This document shows, piece by piece, positions 1-6,063 of a stretch of 6,381 nucleotides of DNA. A program made the translations under genes and the position numbers. This DNA comes from Candidatus Methanovirga basalitermitum. Lineage in GTDB: Archaea > Methanobacteriota > Methanobacteria > Methanobacteriales > Methanobacteriaceae. The stretch covers positions 1 through 6,381 of the forward strand of contig JAISZW010000200.1 of assembly GCA_031284445.1 (NCBI GenBank). The letters run 5' to 3'. The notes under the pieces were generated by a model. It was not told where the DNA came from. It ran no database searches and worked only from the letters and a program-made list of their open reading frames with translations. Every line of letters begins with the position of its first letter. The first letter of the stretch is position 1.

Positions 1-107
1 TGTCTATTTTAGAGTTAAAATTTCTTATTTTTCTAGAATTCAGGAAAAATCGTTAAAACTCACAATTTTAAATGTAAACGAGATCTTCAACAATCGATCC
101 CCCATTG

Positions 108-122
108 ATTTTTGACACAGCC
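108..122 (-). mobile_element. Possible insertion-sequence terminal repeat (remnant)
   Basis: Read on the minus strand, these bases are GGCTGTGTCAAAAAT. They match 13 of 15 positions of the plus-strand sequence at 5575-5589 (GGCCCTGTCAAAAAT), in inverted orientation. The GG-CTGT-CAAAA style resembles terminal inverted repeats of several transposon families, with the element body lying to the left, mostly outside the window. A short open frame ending at 56 would suit the 3' end of a transposase that stops about 50 bases before the element end. No target duplication or transposase motif is visible, so this is only a candidate. Confidence 0.3.
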
Positions 123-254
123 AATAGAATATAAAAGATTATGTTTGTCTTTTTAATGAATATTTTGTATTTTTCAGACCATTTAGTCAAATAAAATAAC
201 TTAGTTTTTAACACATTCATCAAATTAAATAAAAAGATTAATCAAATAAAAATC

Positions 255-262
255 TTTATAAA
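255..262 (+). promoter_or_regulatory. TATA box candidate, distal nrdD promoter
   Basis: TTTATAAA lies inside the perfect palindrome CTTTATAAAG (254-263) and is a near-ideal archaeal TATA element. Transcription would start near 285-290, giving a leader of about 170 bases to nrdD. It competes with closer candidates at 344-350, 371-376 and 415-422, and the sequence alone does not decide between them. Confidence 0.35.
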
Positions 263-312
263 GTAGGTAGAACCAATATTTACTATGTTACTTTCATTTA
301 TTATTTTATTTT

Positions 313-365
313 TAGCTATTAATATAAAAAGTATTATTAAATCTTATATAGAGTATTAATAGCTA
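313..365 (+). promoter_or_regulatory. Inverted-repeat operator flanking a TATA box, upstream of nrdD
   Basis: TAGCTATTAATA (313-324) and its exact reverse complement TATTAATAGCTA (354-365) form a perfect 12-bp inverted repeat separated by 29 bases. The arm centres are 41 bases apart, about four helical turns. A TATA-like box, TTATATA (344-350), lies between the arms and would start transcription near 370-375, just past the right arm. This arrangement suits a repressor or activator that binds both sides of the core promoter. The arms do not match the bacterial NrdR box as I know it. The region is AT-rich, but a 12-bp perfect match including a GC core (AGCT) is more than such composition usually gives. 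Confidence 0.45.
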
Positions 366-440
366 TTTATTATAAATTAGTAATTAATATGTTGTTAGAG
401 AATCAAAACAAATATTTTATATCTCAAGTTATAACACAAT

Positions 441-446
441 GTGGAG
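441..446 (+). promoter_or_regulatory. Ribosome-binding site that sets the nrdD start
   Basis: GTGGAG at 441-446 contains GGAG (443-446), placed 9 bases before ATG 456. The GTG at 441 could itself be read as an in-frame start five codons earlier, but no Shine-Dalgarno sequence precedes it (only AGTTATAACACAAT). The GTG is therefore better explained as part of the ribosome-binding site of the ATG at 456. Confidence 0.7.
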
Positions 447-455
447 TATGCTAAT

Positions 456-2771
456 ATGGAAAACCTAACAAAAGTAGGAATAAATGAGTTAAAAGGTGAA
501 GAATTTCATGTTAAAAAGAATAGTGAAATTTTAGAAAGATTCAGTAGCGAAAAACTACTTAAATCATTGGTCATGGTTGAAACACCATTAGTAAAAGCTG
601 AAAAAATAGTAGCAACAGTCTTTTTATCCCTTTATGATGGTATAAAAACAAAAGAAATTAAAAAAATAGTATATGATGAACTATCTGAGGTAAACGAAGA
701 AATAGCAAATAAATACCTGGCAAAAACCCTATTAAAAGTTCGTACCTCAAGATATAAAATTGAATCCTTCAATCTTAGTAAAATTGCTGATAATCTTGTA
801 GAAGAAACAGGAGCATCACAAGAGACAGCCTTTGAAATAGCTTCACAAGTATGGAAAGAACTAAAAAAATTAAATGTAGAATACTTAACTACACCAATTA
901 TAAGGGAAATTGTAAATGCAAAATTGATTGAATATGGATTAGAAGATTTAAGAAGTAAGTACACTCGTTTAGGTATTCCTATTTATAACATTACCTCCTT
1001 AATACAAAATGGTTCTCGTGACAATGCTAATATGATACATAATCCAGAAACTATTCACAAATATGTTGCTGATGAGGCATTAAAACAATATACTTTACTA
1101 CACATACTCCCATCACATCTAGCAGATGCACATATGTCTGGTGATATACACATCCATGACTTGGAGTTCTTTGGAGGAAGACCATTAAATTGCATGCAAC
1201 ATGATATTAGAACATTTATTAAATACGGTTTAAAGGTAGATGGAACTGGAGATCATACATCTGTTGCAGCTTCACCCAACCATATAGAAACTCTAATGAA
1301 TCATTCTGGGGAAATAATGCTTGCAGCACAACAAAATATGTCAGGAGGACAAGGAATGTTCCTTTGGAATGTTTTTGTTGCTCCATTTGCAAAAGGATTA
1401 AGTTATGATAAAATTAAACAATCTGTTCAGATGTTGGTCTACAACCTCAACATGGCCTATGCAGCAAGAGGTTCACAGGTTCCATTTACAAGTATGGGAT
1501 TAGAATTCGGTGTTCCTAAATTTTTAAATGATGTTGAAGCTTATGGTCCTAAAGGAAAAGTTGTAGGAACCTATGGAGACTTTGAAGAAGAAACTAAATT
1601 GCTTCAACGAGCATTTACAGAAACATTATTGGAAGGAGATGCAGAAAAAAAGCCACATCTCTTCCCAAACACAATTTACACTCTACGTAGGGAAAATTTA
1701 AAATCCGAATATGAGGAAGATTTAAGAAGAGTTCATGAGTTGTCTGCAAAATATGGTTCTTCTTACTTTATTAACATGTTACCTAAATACAGAGGAGACA
1801 TGGCAAATTATATGGGATGTAGAACTTGTCTACAAGATAATTGGACTGGATATTGGGATAAAGATTGTTTTAGAACAGGGAATCTTGCTTATGTAACCTT
1901 AAACTTTCCAAGAATAGGATACCTATCAAGGGATGAAAGTGATGTATTTGAATACTTAGACTCTTATATGGATATAGCTACCAAAACATTGAATATTAGA
2001 AGAGAACATGGAATAAAATGTTTTAACGAATACAACTTATTGCCATTCCTTAATCAAGAAATAGAAGATGAACTATACTATAGAATAGAAAATTCCACAT
2101 TATCCTTTGGTTTTGTTGGTTTAAATGAAATGTTACTCACACTATTTGGAGAAGGAATTGAAAATCCTGATTCTAACAAATTTGGAATAAAAATTTTAAA
2201 ATACATGAACAACCGTGCTGATGAACTTAAAAAAGAAACTGGAAACAGATGGACAGTCCTTCAAACTCCTGCTGAATCAACAGCATACAGATTTGCAATA
2301 CTCGATAAAGAGCAGTTTGATAAAGAAGCTATTACTCAAGGAAATGATGGTTCAAATTATTACACAAACTCTTCACATGTTCCTGTAAGCTCTAATACAA
2401 GTTTAATAGACAAAATTAAAATAGAAGAACAATATCATCCATTAACACCAGGAGGACATATTTTCCATGCATTCATGGGAGAATCTTACTCAGATCCAGA
2501 CTCATTAATAAGTTTAACCCATAAAATAGCTAAAAAATCAGATATAGGGTTCTGGGCATACAGTTCTGCTCTAAGTTTCTGTCTTAAATGTAAAACATTA
2601 ATGAAAGGATTAAACGATAAATGTCCTACATGTGGTGAAGTTGATGATGTTGAATGGTATGATAGAATTACAGGGTATGTTCAACAAGTAGGTAGAGCTA
2701 AATCTGCTTCTGGTGGATGGAATGCAGGTAAAAGACAGGAATTATTAGATAGAAAAAGATTTGGACAATGA
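456..2771 (+). CDS. nrdD: Anaerobic (class III) ribonucleoside-triphosphate reductase
   Basis: This is the glycyl-radical enzyme that reduces ribonucleoside triphosphates to deoxynucleotides in oxygen-free cytoplasm. From ATG 456 the protein has 771 residues. Two ATP-cone-like allosteric domains come first: about 17-100 (around FSSEKLLKSL) and about 102-175 (around LTTPIIREIVN). The ten-stranded barrel follows, with C246 in LNCMQHD, NMSGGQG (294-300), YAARGSQVPF, and MGCRTC (C455, C458), where C455 is the likely thiyl-radical cysteine. Near the C-terminus C709/C712 (CLKC) and C723/C726 (CPTC) form the zinc site. G740 in RITGY is the expected glycyl radical residue, followed by GGWNAGKRQE. Activation needs the radical-SAM activase NrdG, which is not in this window. 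Length and motifs look complete, with no intein or frameshift. The gene is followed by hairpins and T-tracts and is probably monocistronic. Confidence 0.96.
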   Translation: MENLTKVGINELKGEEFHVKKNSEILERFSSEKLLKSLVMVETPLVKAEKIVATVFLSLYDGIKTKEIKKIVYDELSEVNEEIANKYLAKTLLKVRTSRYKIESFNLSKIADNLVEETGASQETAFEIASQVWKELKKLNVEYLTTPIIREIVNAKLIEYGLEDLRSKYTRLGIPIYNITSLIQNGSRDNANMIHNPETIHKYVADEALKQYTLLHILPSHLADAHMSGDIHIHDLEFFGGRPLNCMQHDIRTFIKYGLKVDGTGDHTSVAASPNHIETLMNHSGEIMLAAQQNMSGGQGMFLWNVFVAPFAKGLSYDKIKQSVQMLVYNLNMAYAARGSQVPFTSMGLEFGVPKFLNDVEAYGPKGKVVGTYGDFEEETKLLQRAFTETLLEGDAEKKPHLFPNTIYTLRRENLKSEYEEDLRRVHELSAKYGSSYFINMLPKYRGDMANYMGCRTCLQDNWTGYWDKDCFRTGNLAYVTLNFPRIGYLSRDESDVFEYLDSYMDIATKTLNIRREHGIKCFNEYNLLPFLNQEIEDELYYRIENSTLSFGFVGLNEMLLTLFGEGIENPDSNKFGIKILKYMNNRADELKKETGNRWTVLQTPAESTAYRFAILDKEQFDKEAITQGNDGSNYYTNSSHVPVSSNTSLIDKIKIEEQYHPLTPGGHIFHAFMGESYSDPDSLISLTHKIAKKSDIGFWAYSSALSFCLKCKTLMKGLNDKCPTCGEVDDVEWYDRITGYVQQVGRAKSASGGWNAGKRQELLDRKRFGQ

Positions 2772-2813
2772 AAATGATAGTTTCATTATTTAATCTTTAT
2801 CCATAAATAGTAA

Positions 2814-2895
2814 AAAAATCGTAGATTTTTAAACTTACAAAATCAAAGATTTTATAAATAAACTTAAAAACTTTAGAAAAACTCCACACTTTTTT
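2814..2895 (+). terminator. Twin short hairpins and T-tracts after nrdD
   Basis: Starting 43 bases after the nrdD stop, AAAAATC-GTA-GATTTTT (2814-2830) is a perfect 7-bp stem with a 3-base loop that ends in T5. A second related hairpin, AAAATC-AAA-GATTTT (2839-2853), follows, and T6 stands at 2890-2895. Euryarchaeal RNA polymerase terminates at oligo-T tracts, so this segment probably ends the nrdD transcript. The two hairpins share the same ATC/GAT core, as if one derived from the other or both serve as a protein or RNase site. Confidence 0.5.
2850..2860 (+). promoter_or_regulatory. TATA box candidate for the DUF35-cfbA-thiL operon
   Basis: TTTTATAAATA is a good archaeal TATA element. A start near 2880 would give a leader of about 70 bases before the DUF35 gene. 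It overlaps the right arm of the second post-nrdD hairpin, so one of the two readings may be incidental. The T6 tract at 2890-2895 would fall just inside the new transcript. Confidence 0.4.
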
Positions 2896-2952
2896 ACACC
2901 CTCACTAACATAGAGTATTTGTTAATTATTTAATCATAGGAGATAAAAATAA

Positions 2953-3351
2953 ATGTCTGATATCATAAGAACATGGCGTCATATTCCACAGAGATACAAT
3001 CTCATTGGTACGAAATGTACAACTTGTGGTAAGGTTTACTTTCCTCCAAGAGTTATATGTCCTGAATGTAGAAGAAATGGAAAGTTAGAAAATATTCATT
3101 TTAAAGGAACTGGAAAAATTCATAGCTTTTCTATTGTTCGCACCCCAATAACTGATTTCAAAACAATAGCCCCTTATCCTGTGGCTATTATAGAATTAGA
3201 CGAAGGTGCTAAAGTAACATCACAAATTATCGATGCTGATATTGATAATATTGAAATTGATGATCCAGTAGAAATGGTTTTTAGAAAAATCAGAGAAGAT
3301 GGAGAAGACGGAGTAATCTCATATGGATTCAAATTCAAAATCAGGAGATAA
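2953..3351 (+). CDS. DUF35 Zn-ribbon/OB-fold protein (thiolase/HMG-CoA synthase partner type)
   Basis: The product is a 132-residue cytoplasmic protein. An N-terminal helix (about 4-16, IIRTWRHIPQRYNL) is followed by a rubredoxin-like zinc ribbon with C22/C25 (CTTC) and C36/C39 (CPEC), then an OB-fold from about 45 to 125. This is the standard archaeal DUF35 architecture. In methanogens such proteins bridge acetoacetyl-CoA thiolase and HMG-CoA synthase in a complex that channels acetoacetyl-CoA into the mevalonate route to archaeal lipids; that role is inferred here from the family. Those partners usually sit next to it but are absent from this window. A strong ribosome-binding site (AGGAG, 2938-2942) stands 10 bases before the ATG. 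The last 29 bases overlap the chelatase gene, pointing to coupled translation. Other acyl-CoA-binding roles are possible. Confidence 0.88.
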   Translation: MSDIIRTWRHIPQRYNLIGTKCTTCGKVYFPPRVICPECRRNGKLENIHFKGTGKIHSFSIVRTPITDFKTIAPYPVAIIELDEGAKVTSQIIDADIDNIEIDDPVEMVFRKIREDGEDGVISYGFKFKIRR

Positions 3352-4246
3352 TATTGGAGTACTACTGCTTAGTCATGGTAGTACTCTTCCTTTTGCAAGT
3401 GCTGTGTTTAATGAAATAGCTGAGAAATTTAAAAATATAAGTGATTATCCTGTTGAAATTGGTTATATGAAAGTTTCAAAACCTACAATTTCACAAGCAG
3501 TACATAATCTTTCCTTAAAATCTGTTGATAAAATAATAGCTATTCCCATATTTTTAGCAGATGGTATCCATACATTGGTTGATATACCTCTAATTTTAGG
3601 CATGAAAAAAAAGAGCATTGATCCGAGGACTCCAGATGGCGTATATCCCGAGGGTCATTATTTAAATCATTTAGACGATATCGATTTTGATGGAAAAATA
3701 GTTTTACTTGATTGTATAGGTCCAGACCCTTTTATTCTACAAATAGTAAAAAACAAGGTTGCTGATGTCTTTAAAGATTCAGAGAGTTTGAACAAAGATA
3801 ATACTGGAATCATACTCATTAGCCATGGAAGTCGTCTAAAATATAATAGTGAATTTATAAATGAACTTTTAAGAATGTTTAAAGAAAAAACTGGTTATAA
3901 AACGACTTTAGGGTTTATGGAACTCACAAATCCAAGTATTCCTATTGCAATCAATGAATTTTCAAAGAGTAATGATTTTGAAAATTTAATAGCTGTTCCT
4001 ATTTTCATAGCTCCTGGAATGCATACAAAAAGGGATATTCCTAAAATTCTAAAACTTCCAAGTGATATCAAATCTAAAATTGGACATGATCACCATCATG
4101 ACCACTCCCATAGCCATGAAGATGTAGAAATGAGATTTGATGGAAAAATTATATATCTTGATCCTATTGGTTGTGACCCTCTACTCATTGACATTATCAA
4201 ACAACGAATAGATGCAGAAACAAATAGTACTATTATCTTTAAATAG
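3323..4246 (+). CDS. cfbA: Two-domain sirohydrochlorin cobalto/nickelochelatase (CbiX/CfbA family)
   Basis: The enzyme inserts Co2+ or Ni2+ into sirohydrochlorin, the entry to cobalamin and to coenzyme F430 of methyl-coenzyme M reductase. The 307 residues are two copies of the small archaeal CbiX fold. Copy 1 (11-150) has LLLSHGS (H18), IPIFLADGIHT (H83) and FDGKIVLLDCIGPDP. Copy 2 (162-307) has ILISHGS (H168), VPIFIAPGMHT (H234) and FDGKIIYLDPIGCDP. The histidines are the expected metal ligands. A histidine-rich loop, HDHHHDHSHSH (255-265), occurs only in copy 2, while copy 1 has a PRTPDGVYPEGHYLNH linker in that place. Small archaeal homologues are about 120-145 residues and work as homodimers, so this is a fused dimer. 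Start: GGAG (3310-3313) lies 9 bases before ATG 3323, inside the DUF35 gene. The metal preference cannot be read from sequence, so cbiX is an equally fair name. Confidence 0.88.
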   Translation: MDSNSKSGDNIGVLLLSHGSTLPFASAVFNEIAEKFKNISDYPVEIGYMKVSKPTISQAVHNLSLKSVDKIIAIPIFLADGIHTLVDIPLILGMKKKSIDPRTPDGVYPEGHYLNHLDDIDFDGKIVLLDCIGPDPFILQIVKNKVADVFKDSESLNKDNTGIILISHGSRLKYNSEFINELLRMFKEKTGYKTTLGFMELTNPSIPIAINEFSKSNDFENLIAVPIFIAPGMHTKRDIPKILKLPSDIKSKIGHDHHHDHSHSHEDVEMRFDGKIIYLDPIGCDPLLIDIIKQRIDAETNSTIIFK

Positions 4247-4260
4247 AAATAGATTGTAAT

Positions 4261-5316
4261 ATGAATAAAAAAGACTTGATTAAATATTTTGGTGAAAGAA
4301 AGCTTGTAGAAATGATTATTGAAAAATCAGAACGTTTTCAAACAAAATATTTTGATAAAAAATCTTTAAAATCTCATATTGGGGATGATAGTGGAGTAAT
4401 AGCTATTGGTAATAAGTATTTAGTAATTAGTAGTGATATGCTAATTGAAAAACACCATTTTCTAAAAGAGATGACATATTACCAAAGAGGATTTAAAGCA
4501 GTAACAGTAAATTTAAGTGATATTGCTGGAATGGGTGCACATCCAATAGGTATTTTAATCTCTCTTGCTATTCCTAAAAATCTTCATATCAACGAATTTA
4601 ATAATTTAATAGATGGTATTCTTGAAGCTTGTTCTTTTTATAATACTCCACTTATTGGTGGAGATACAAATGAGGGAGATGAACTTATAATTTCAGGGAC
4701 TGGGATTGGAACAAGTGATGATGAAAATATTTTAATGCAATATGGCTTTAAAAACAAAGACTTAATAGCTATTTCTGGTGAAATTGGTTTATCAGCTGTT
4801 GGTTTTGAAATTTTAAATAAATGTCTTGAAAAAAGATTAATTGAAAATGGTATAAGTTCAGAGTTCATCAAAAAATCCATCTCCAAAATACTATCTCCAG
4901 TAGCTAAAGTCGAGGAAGCAATTACATTAAAAAAATCTAAAATGGTCACATCAGCAACAGATATTACAGATGGATTAAGTACAGAACTACACCAAATAAA
5001 TAACTCTTCAGTTAAACGCAGAAAGGATAAGTTAGGATTTATAATCCATGAGGATAAAATCCCAAATATAGACATTATAAAAAAAATAGCTATTTTATTA
5101 AATAAAGATTATATTGATTTAATATTTAATTTTGGAGAAGATTTTGAGCTATTATTCACTATAGACTCAAATAAAATTAATGAATTTAAAGAATACTTTA
5201 AAGATAACAAATATTATATTATTGGAGAGGTTAACCAATCAAATAAAATCCAACTATTATTGACCAATGGGAAAATCAAAAAAATTAATTTAAAAGGTTA
5301 TGAACACTTTAAATAA
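4261..5316 (+). CDS. thiL: Thiamine-monophosphate kinase
   Basis: The enzyme phosphorylates thiamine monophosphate with ATP to make thiamine diphosphate, the last step of the cofactor's synthesis, in the cytoplasm. The protein has 351 residues of the PurM/ThiL (AIR synthase-like) fold. Motifs in order are GERKLVEMI (11-19), GDDSG (41-45, Mg/ATP site), SSDMLIEKHHF (57-67), VNLSDIAGMGAHP (83-95), GGDT (133-136), TDITDGLS (233-240), GEDFELLFT (292-300) and the C-terminal GYEHF. GDDSG replaces the more common GDDAA, a mild variation. The gene begins 14 bases after the chelatase stop and has only a weak upstream A/G stretch instead of GGAG, so translation may depend on coupling. A long minus-strand frame inside it (4638-5075) is a shadow. 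There is no truncation, and length is slightly above the usual 310-340. Confidence 0.94.
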   Translation: MNKKDLIKYFGERKLVEMIIEKSERFQTKYFDKKSLKSHIGDDSGVIAIGNKYLVISSDMLIEKHHFLKEMTYYQRGFKAVTVNLSDIAGMGAHPIGILISLAIPKNLHINEFNNLIDGILEACSFYNTPLIGGDTNEGDELIISGTGIGTSDDENILMQYGFKNKDLIAISGEIGLSAVGFEILNKCLEKRLIENGISSEFIKKSISKILSPVAKVEEAITLKKSKMVTSATDITDGLSTELHQINNSSVKRRKDKLGFIIHEDKIPNIDIIKKIAILLNKDYIDLIFNFGEDFELLFTIDSNKINEFKEYFKDNKYYIIGEVNQSNKIQLLLTNGKIKKINLKGYEHFK

Positions 5317-5373
5317 CCAGTATACTTCAAAAACTCCATATTCATCCATTAACAATCTCTCACTACCTTTTCA

Positions 5374-5606
5374 TCATAATTTTTCAGGTCCAAATTCAGT
5401 TCCTTGCCGATAGGGATTCAGAAATATAACTATGAAATAACAAGCTTGTAATCAAATATTCTCTTACTAAAAACAATATCAACTATTATGATAAAAAAAA
5501 CGAAGCAAAATGTACTGATGTTATAGACGTGAATGCCAACTCCAACTGAAACAATGGCTGTAAGGATTGCAATAGGCCCTGTCAAAAATTTAGATGATGA
5601 TAATTG
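5374..5606 (-). pseudogene. Remnant of a hydrophobic membrane protein, frameshifted
   Basis: On the minus strand, a frame without stops from 5606 to 5430 encodes 58 residues, most of them in two hydrophobic segments: GPIAILTAIVSVGVGI, then an aromatic and isoleucine-rich segment ending FFIIIVDIVF. It ends at TAG 5430-5432. In a neighbouring frame just beyond, 5421-5374 encodes LNPYRQGTEFGPEKL and a stop, a composition (Pro, Arg, Gly, Gln) unlike random AT-rich DNA. Together they look like the C-terminal part of a membrane protein broken by a frameshift. There is no start codon or ribosome-binding site, and the 5' part is missing where the possible IS end begins (5575-5589). I do not recognise the family. 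A UbiA-type prenyltransferase tail is one guess, not supported by a diagnostic motif. Confidence 0.4.
5380..5384 (+). terminator. T-tract after thiL
   Basis: T5 stands 63 bases after the thiL stop and is the first run of five T residues on the coding strand there. It has no convincing hairpin. It could end the DUF35-cfbA-thiL transcript, since archaeal termination relies on such tracts, but T5 is minimal. Confidence 0.3.
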
Positions 5607-5619
5607 TCATATTCATCTA
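5575..5619 (+). mobile_element. Possible insertion-sequence end with subterminal hairpin
   Basis: GGCCCTGTCAAAAAT (5575-5589) matches 13 of 15 bases of the sequence at 108-122 in inverted orientation, so an element starting here would extend to the right. Immediately inside, TAGATGA (5591-5597) pairs with TCATCTA (5613-5619). Inner TGA/TCA pairing gives a bulged stem, and the outer AAAT/ATTT flanks extend it partly. No transposase and no right-hand end can be recognised downstream, so at most this is the edge of a deleted element. It coincides with the point where the minus-strand membrane-protein remnant loses its 5' side. Confidence 0.3.
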
Positions 5620-5696
5620 TTTAGTTAACCAAATTTTCATATTTCACACAACATTAATTTTAATTGCATGGCAAAAATTTTAAACAATTTAATAAG

Positions 5697-5714
5697 TTTA
5701 TTTTAAAAAATAAA
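5697..5714. repeat. AT-only palindrome
   Basis: TTTATTTT-AA-AAAATAAA is a perfect 8-bp inverted repeat 10 bases beyond the stop of the surface-protein fragment on the minus strand. It could be that gene's old terminator, but A/T-only palindromes arise easily in this composition. Confidence 0.25.
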
Positions 5715-5724
5715 ATCTAAATAT

Positions 5725-5943
5725 TCAATAACTTAAAAAAATCAACACAAACAAAGGAAAACCAGTATTAGTCAATGAATCTCCAAAGAAACCATCACCA
5801 ATTAAACTTGAACCATTAAGATCACCACAAGTACTATTACCCTTATCATCAAGGTTATAACCATGTCCCCAAGGAATTGGATCTGGATTAGCAATTATAA
5901 TCGTGCTATTATTAGTTAATAAGATTGTTTTGAATTTATGTAC
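5725..5943 (-). pseudogene. C-terminal fragment of a surface (adhesin-like) protein
   Basis: A minus-strand frame of 72 residues is open from 5943 and stops at TGA 5725-5727. It contains NSTIIIANPDPIPWGHGYN, then a Gly/Asp/Asn/Ser stretch (CGDLNGSSLIGDGFFGDS), then LTNTGFPLFVLIFLSY. A polar, Asn/Thr/Gly-rich repeat followed by a short spacer with TG-P and a hydrophobic membrane anchor at the very end is how many large adhesin-like or cell-wall proteins of Methanobrevibacter and Methanosphaera end. After the TGA the same frame continues as IFRFYFLK, resembling the rest of an anchor with a basic tail, so the stop may be a mutation. There is no start codon and no upstream coding sequence. It is a stranded 3' fragment, probably left by recombination between such repeated genes. 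Confidence 0.45.
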
Positions 5944-6055
5944 TTATTAGTCTGCTGATCCAGCAAAAACACAAAATAAAGAAAAAATTTGTTTTTCTAA
6001 CCTTAGTGGTTGTCCAACAATTCCAATTTTTAATTTTTAATGGAAAACCAACTTG

Positions 6056-6063
6056 TTTAAATA
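6056..6063 (+). promoter_or_regulatory. TATA box candidate for the truncated cbiM copy
   Basis: TTTAAATA (6056-6063), with a near repeat TTTAAAT at 6067-6073, would start transcription around 6085-6095, about 110 bases before the short cbiM-like frame. The same octamer stands before the second copy at 6296-6303. A small inverted repeat, ATATTA-N5-TAATAT (6077-6093), lies at the expected start but differs from the operator of the second copy. Confidence 0.4.

Larger units (their letters stand above)
1..455. other. Intergenic region upstream of nrdD
   Basis: No intact gene is visible here. One plus-strand frame is open from the left edge and stops at TAA 54-56 (17 codons, ending LEFRKNR). It could be the tail of an upstream gene or transposase, but it is too short to judge. 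The rest is very AT-rich. It holds a possible insertion-sequence end (108-122), an incidental 7-bp hairpin (233-239 with 251-257) and several TATA-like boxes (255-262, 344-350, 371-376, 415-422). A 12-bp inverted repeat (313-365) lies in front of nrdD. A 450-base leader with several candidate promoters suggests that nrdD is transcribed from its own regulated promoter. Confidence 0.7.

Noticed and set aside
187..251. Three TCAAA(T)TAAATAAAA-like repeats upstream of nrdD
   Set aside because: The copies are short, unequally spaced and made almost only of A and T. No CRISPR-like or iteron-like regularity is present.
632..964. Minus-strand open frame of 110 codons inside nrdD
   Set aside because: It is antisense to the well-conserved ATP-cone coding region, has no ribosome-binding site or recognisable domain, and arises from the AT-rich codon pattern of nrdD.
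4638..5075. Minus-strand open frame of 145 codons inside thiL
   Set aside because: It is a Ser/Ile/Leu-rich shadow of thiL, whose motifs on the plus strand are complete. No domain and no start signals are visible.
5947..6036. Minus-strand 29-codon frame beginning KLKIGIVGQP, resembling the P-loop start of Obg/YchF-type GTPases
   Set aside because: The following residues do not give GxxxxGK(S/T); the Lys is one position off. There is no start codon and a stop follows after 29 codons. Too short and inexact to call a GTPase remnant.
5951..6040. Plus-strand 29-codon frame (SADPAKTQNKEK... ending IFNF) opposite the previous one
   Set aside because: It has no start codon and no ribosome-binding site, and begins directly after an in-frame TAG. 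Either strand could be the coincidental one.
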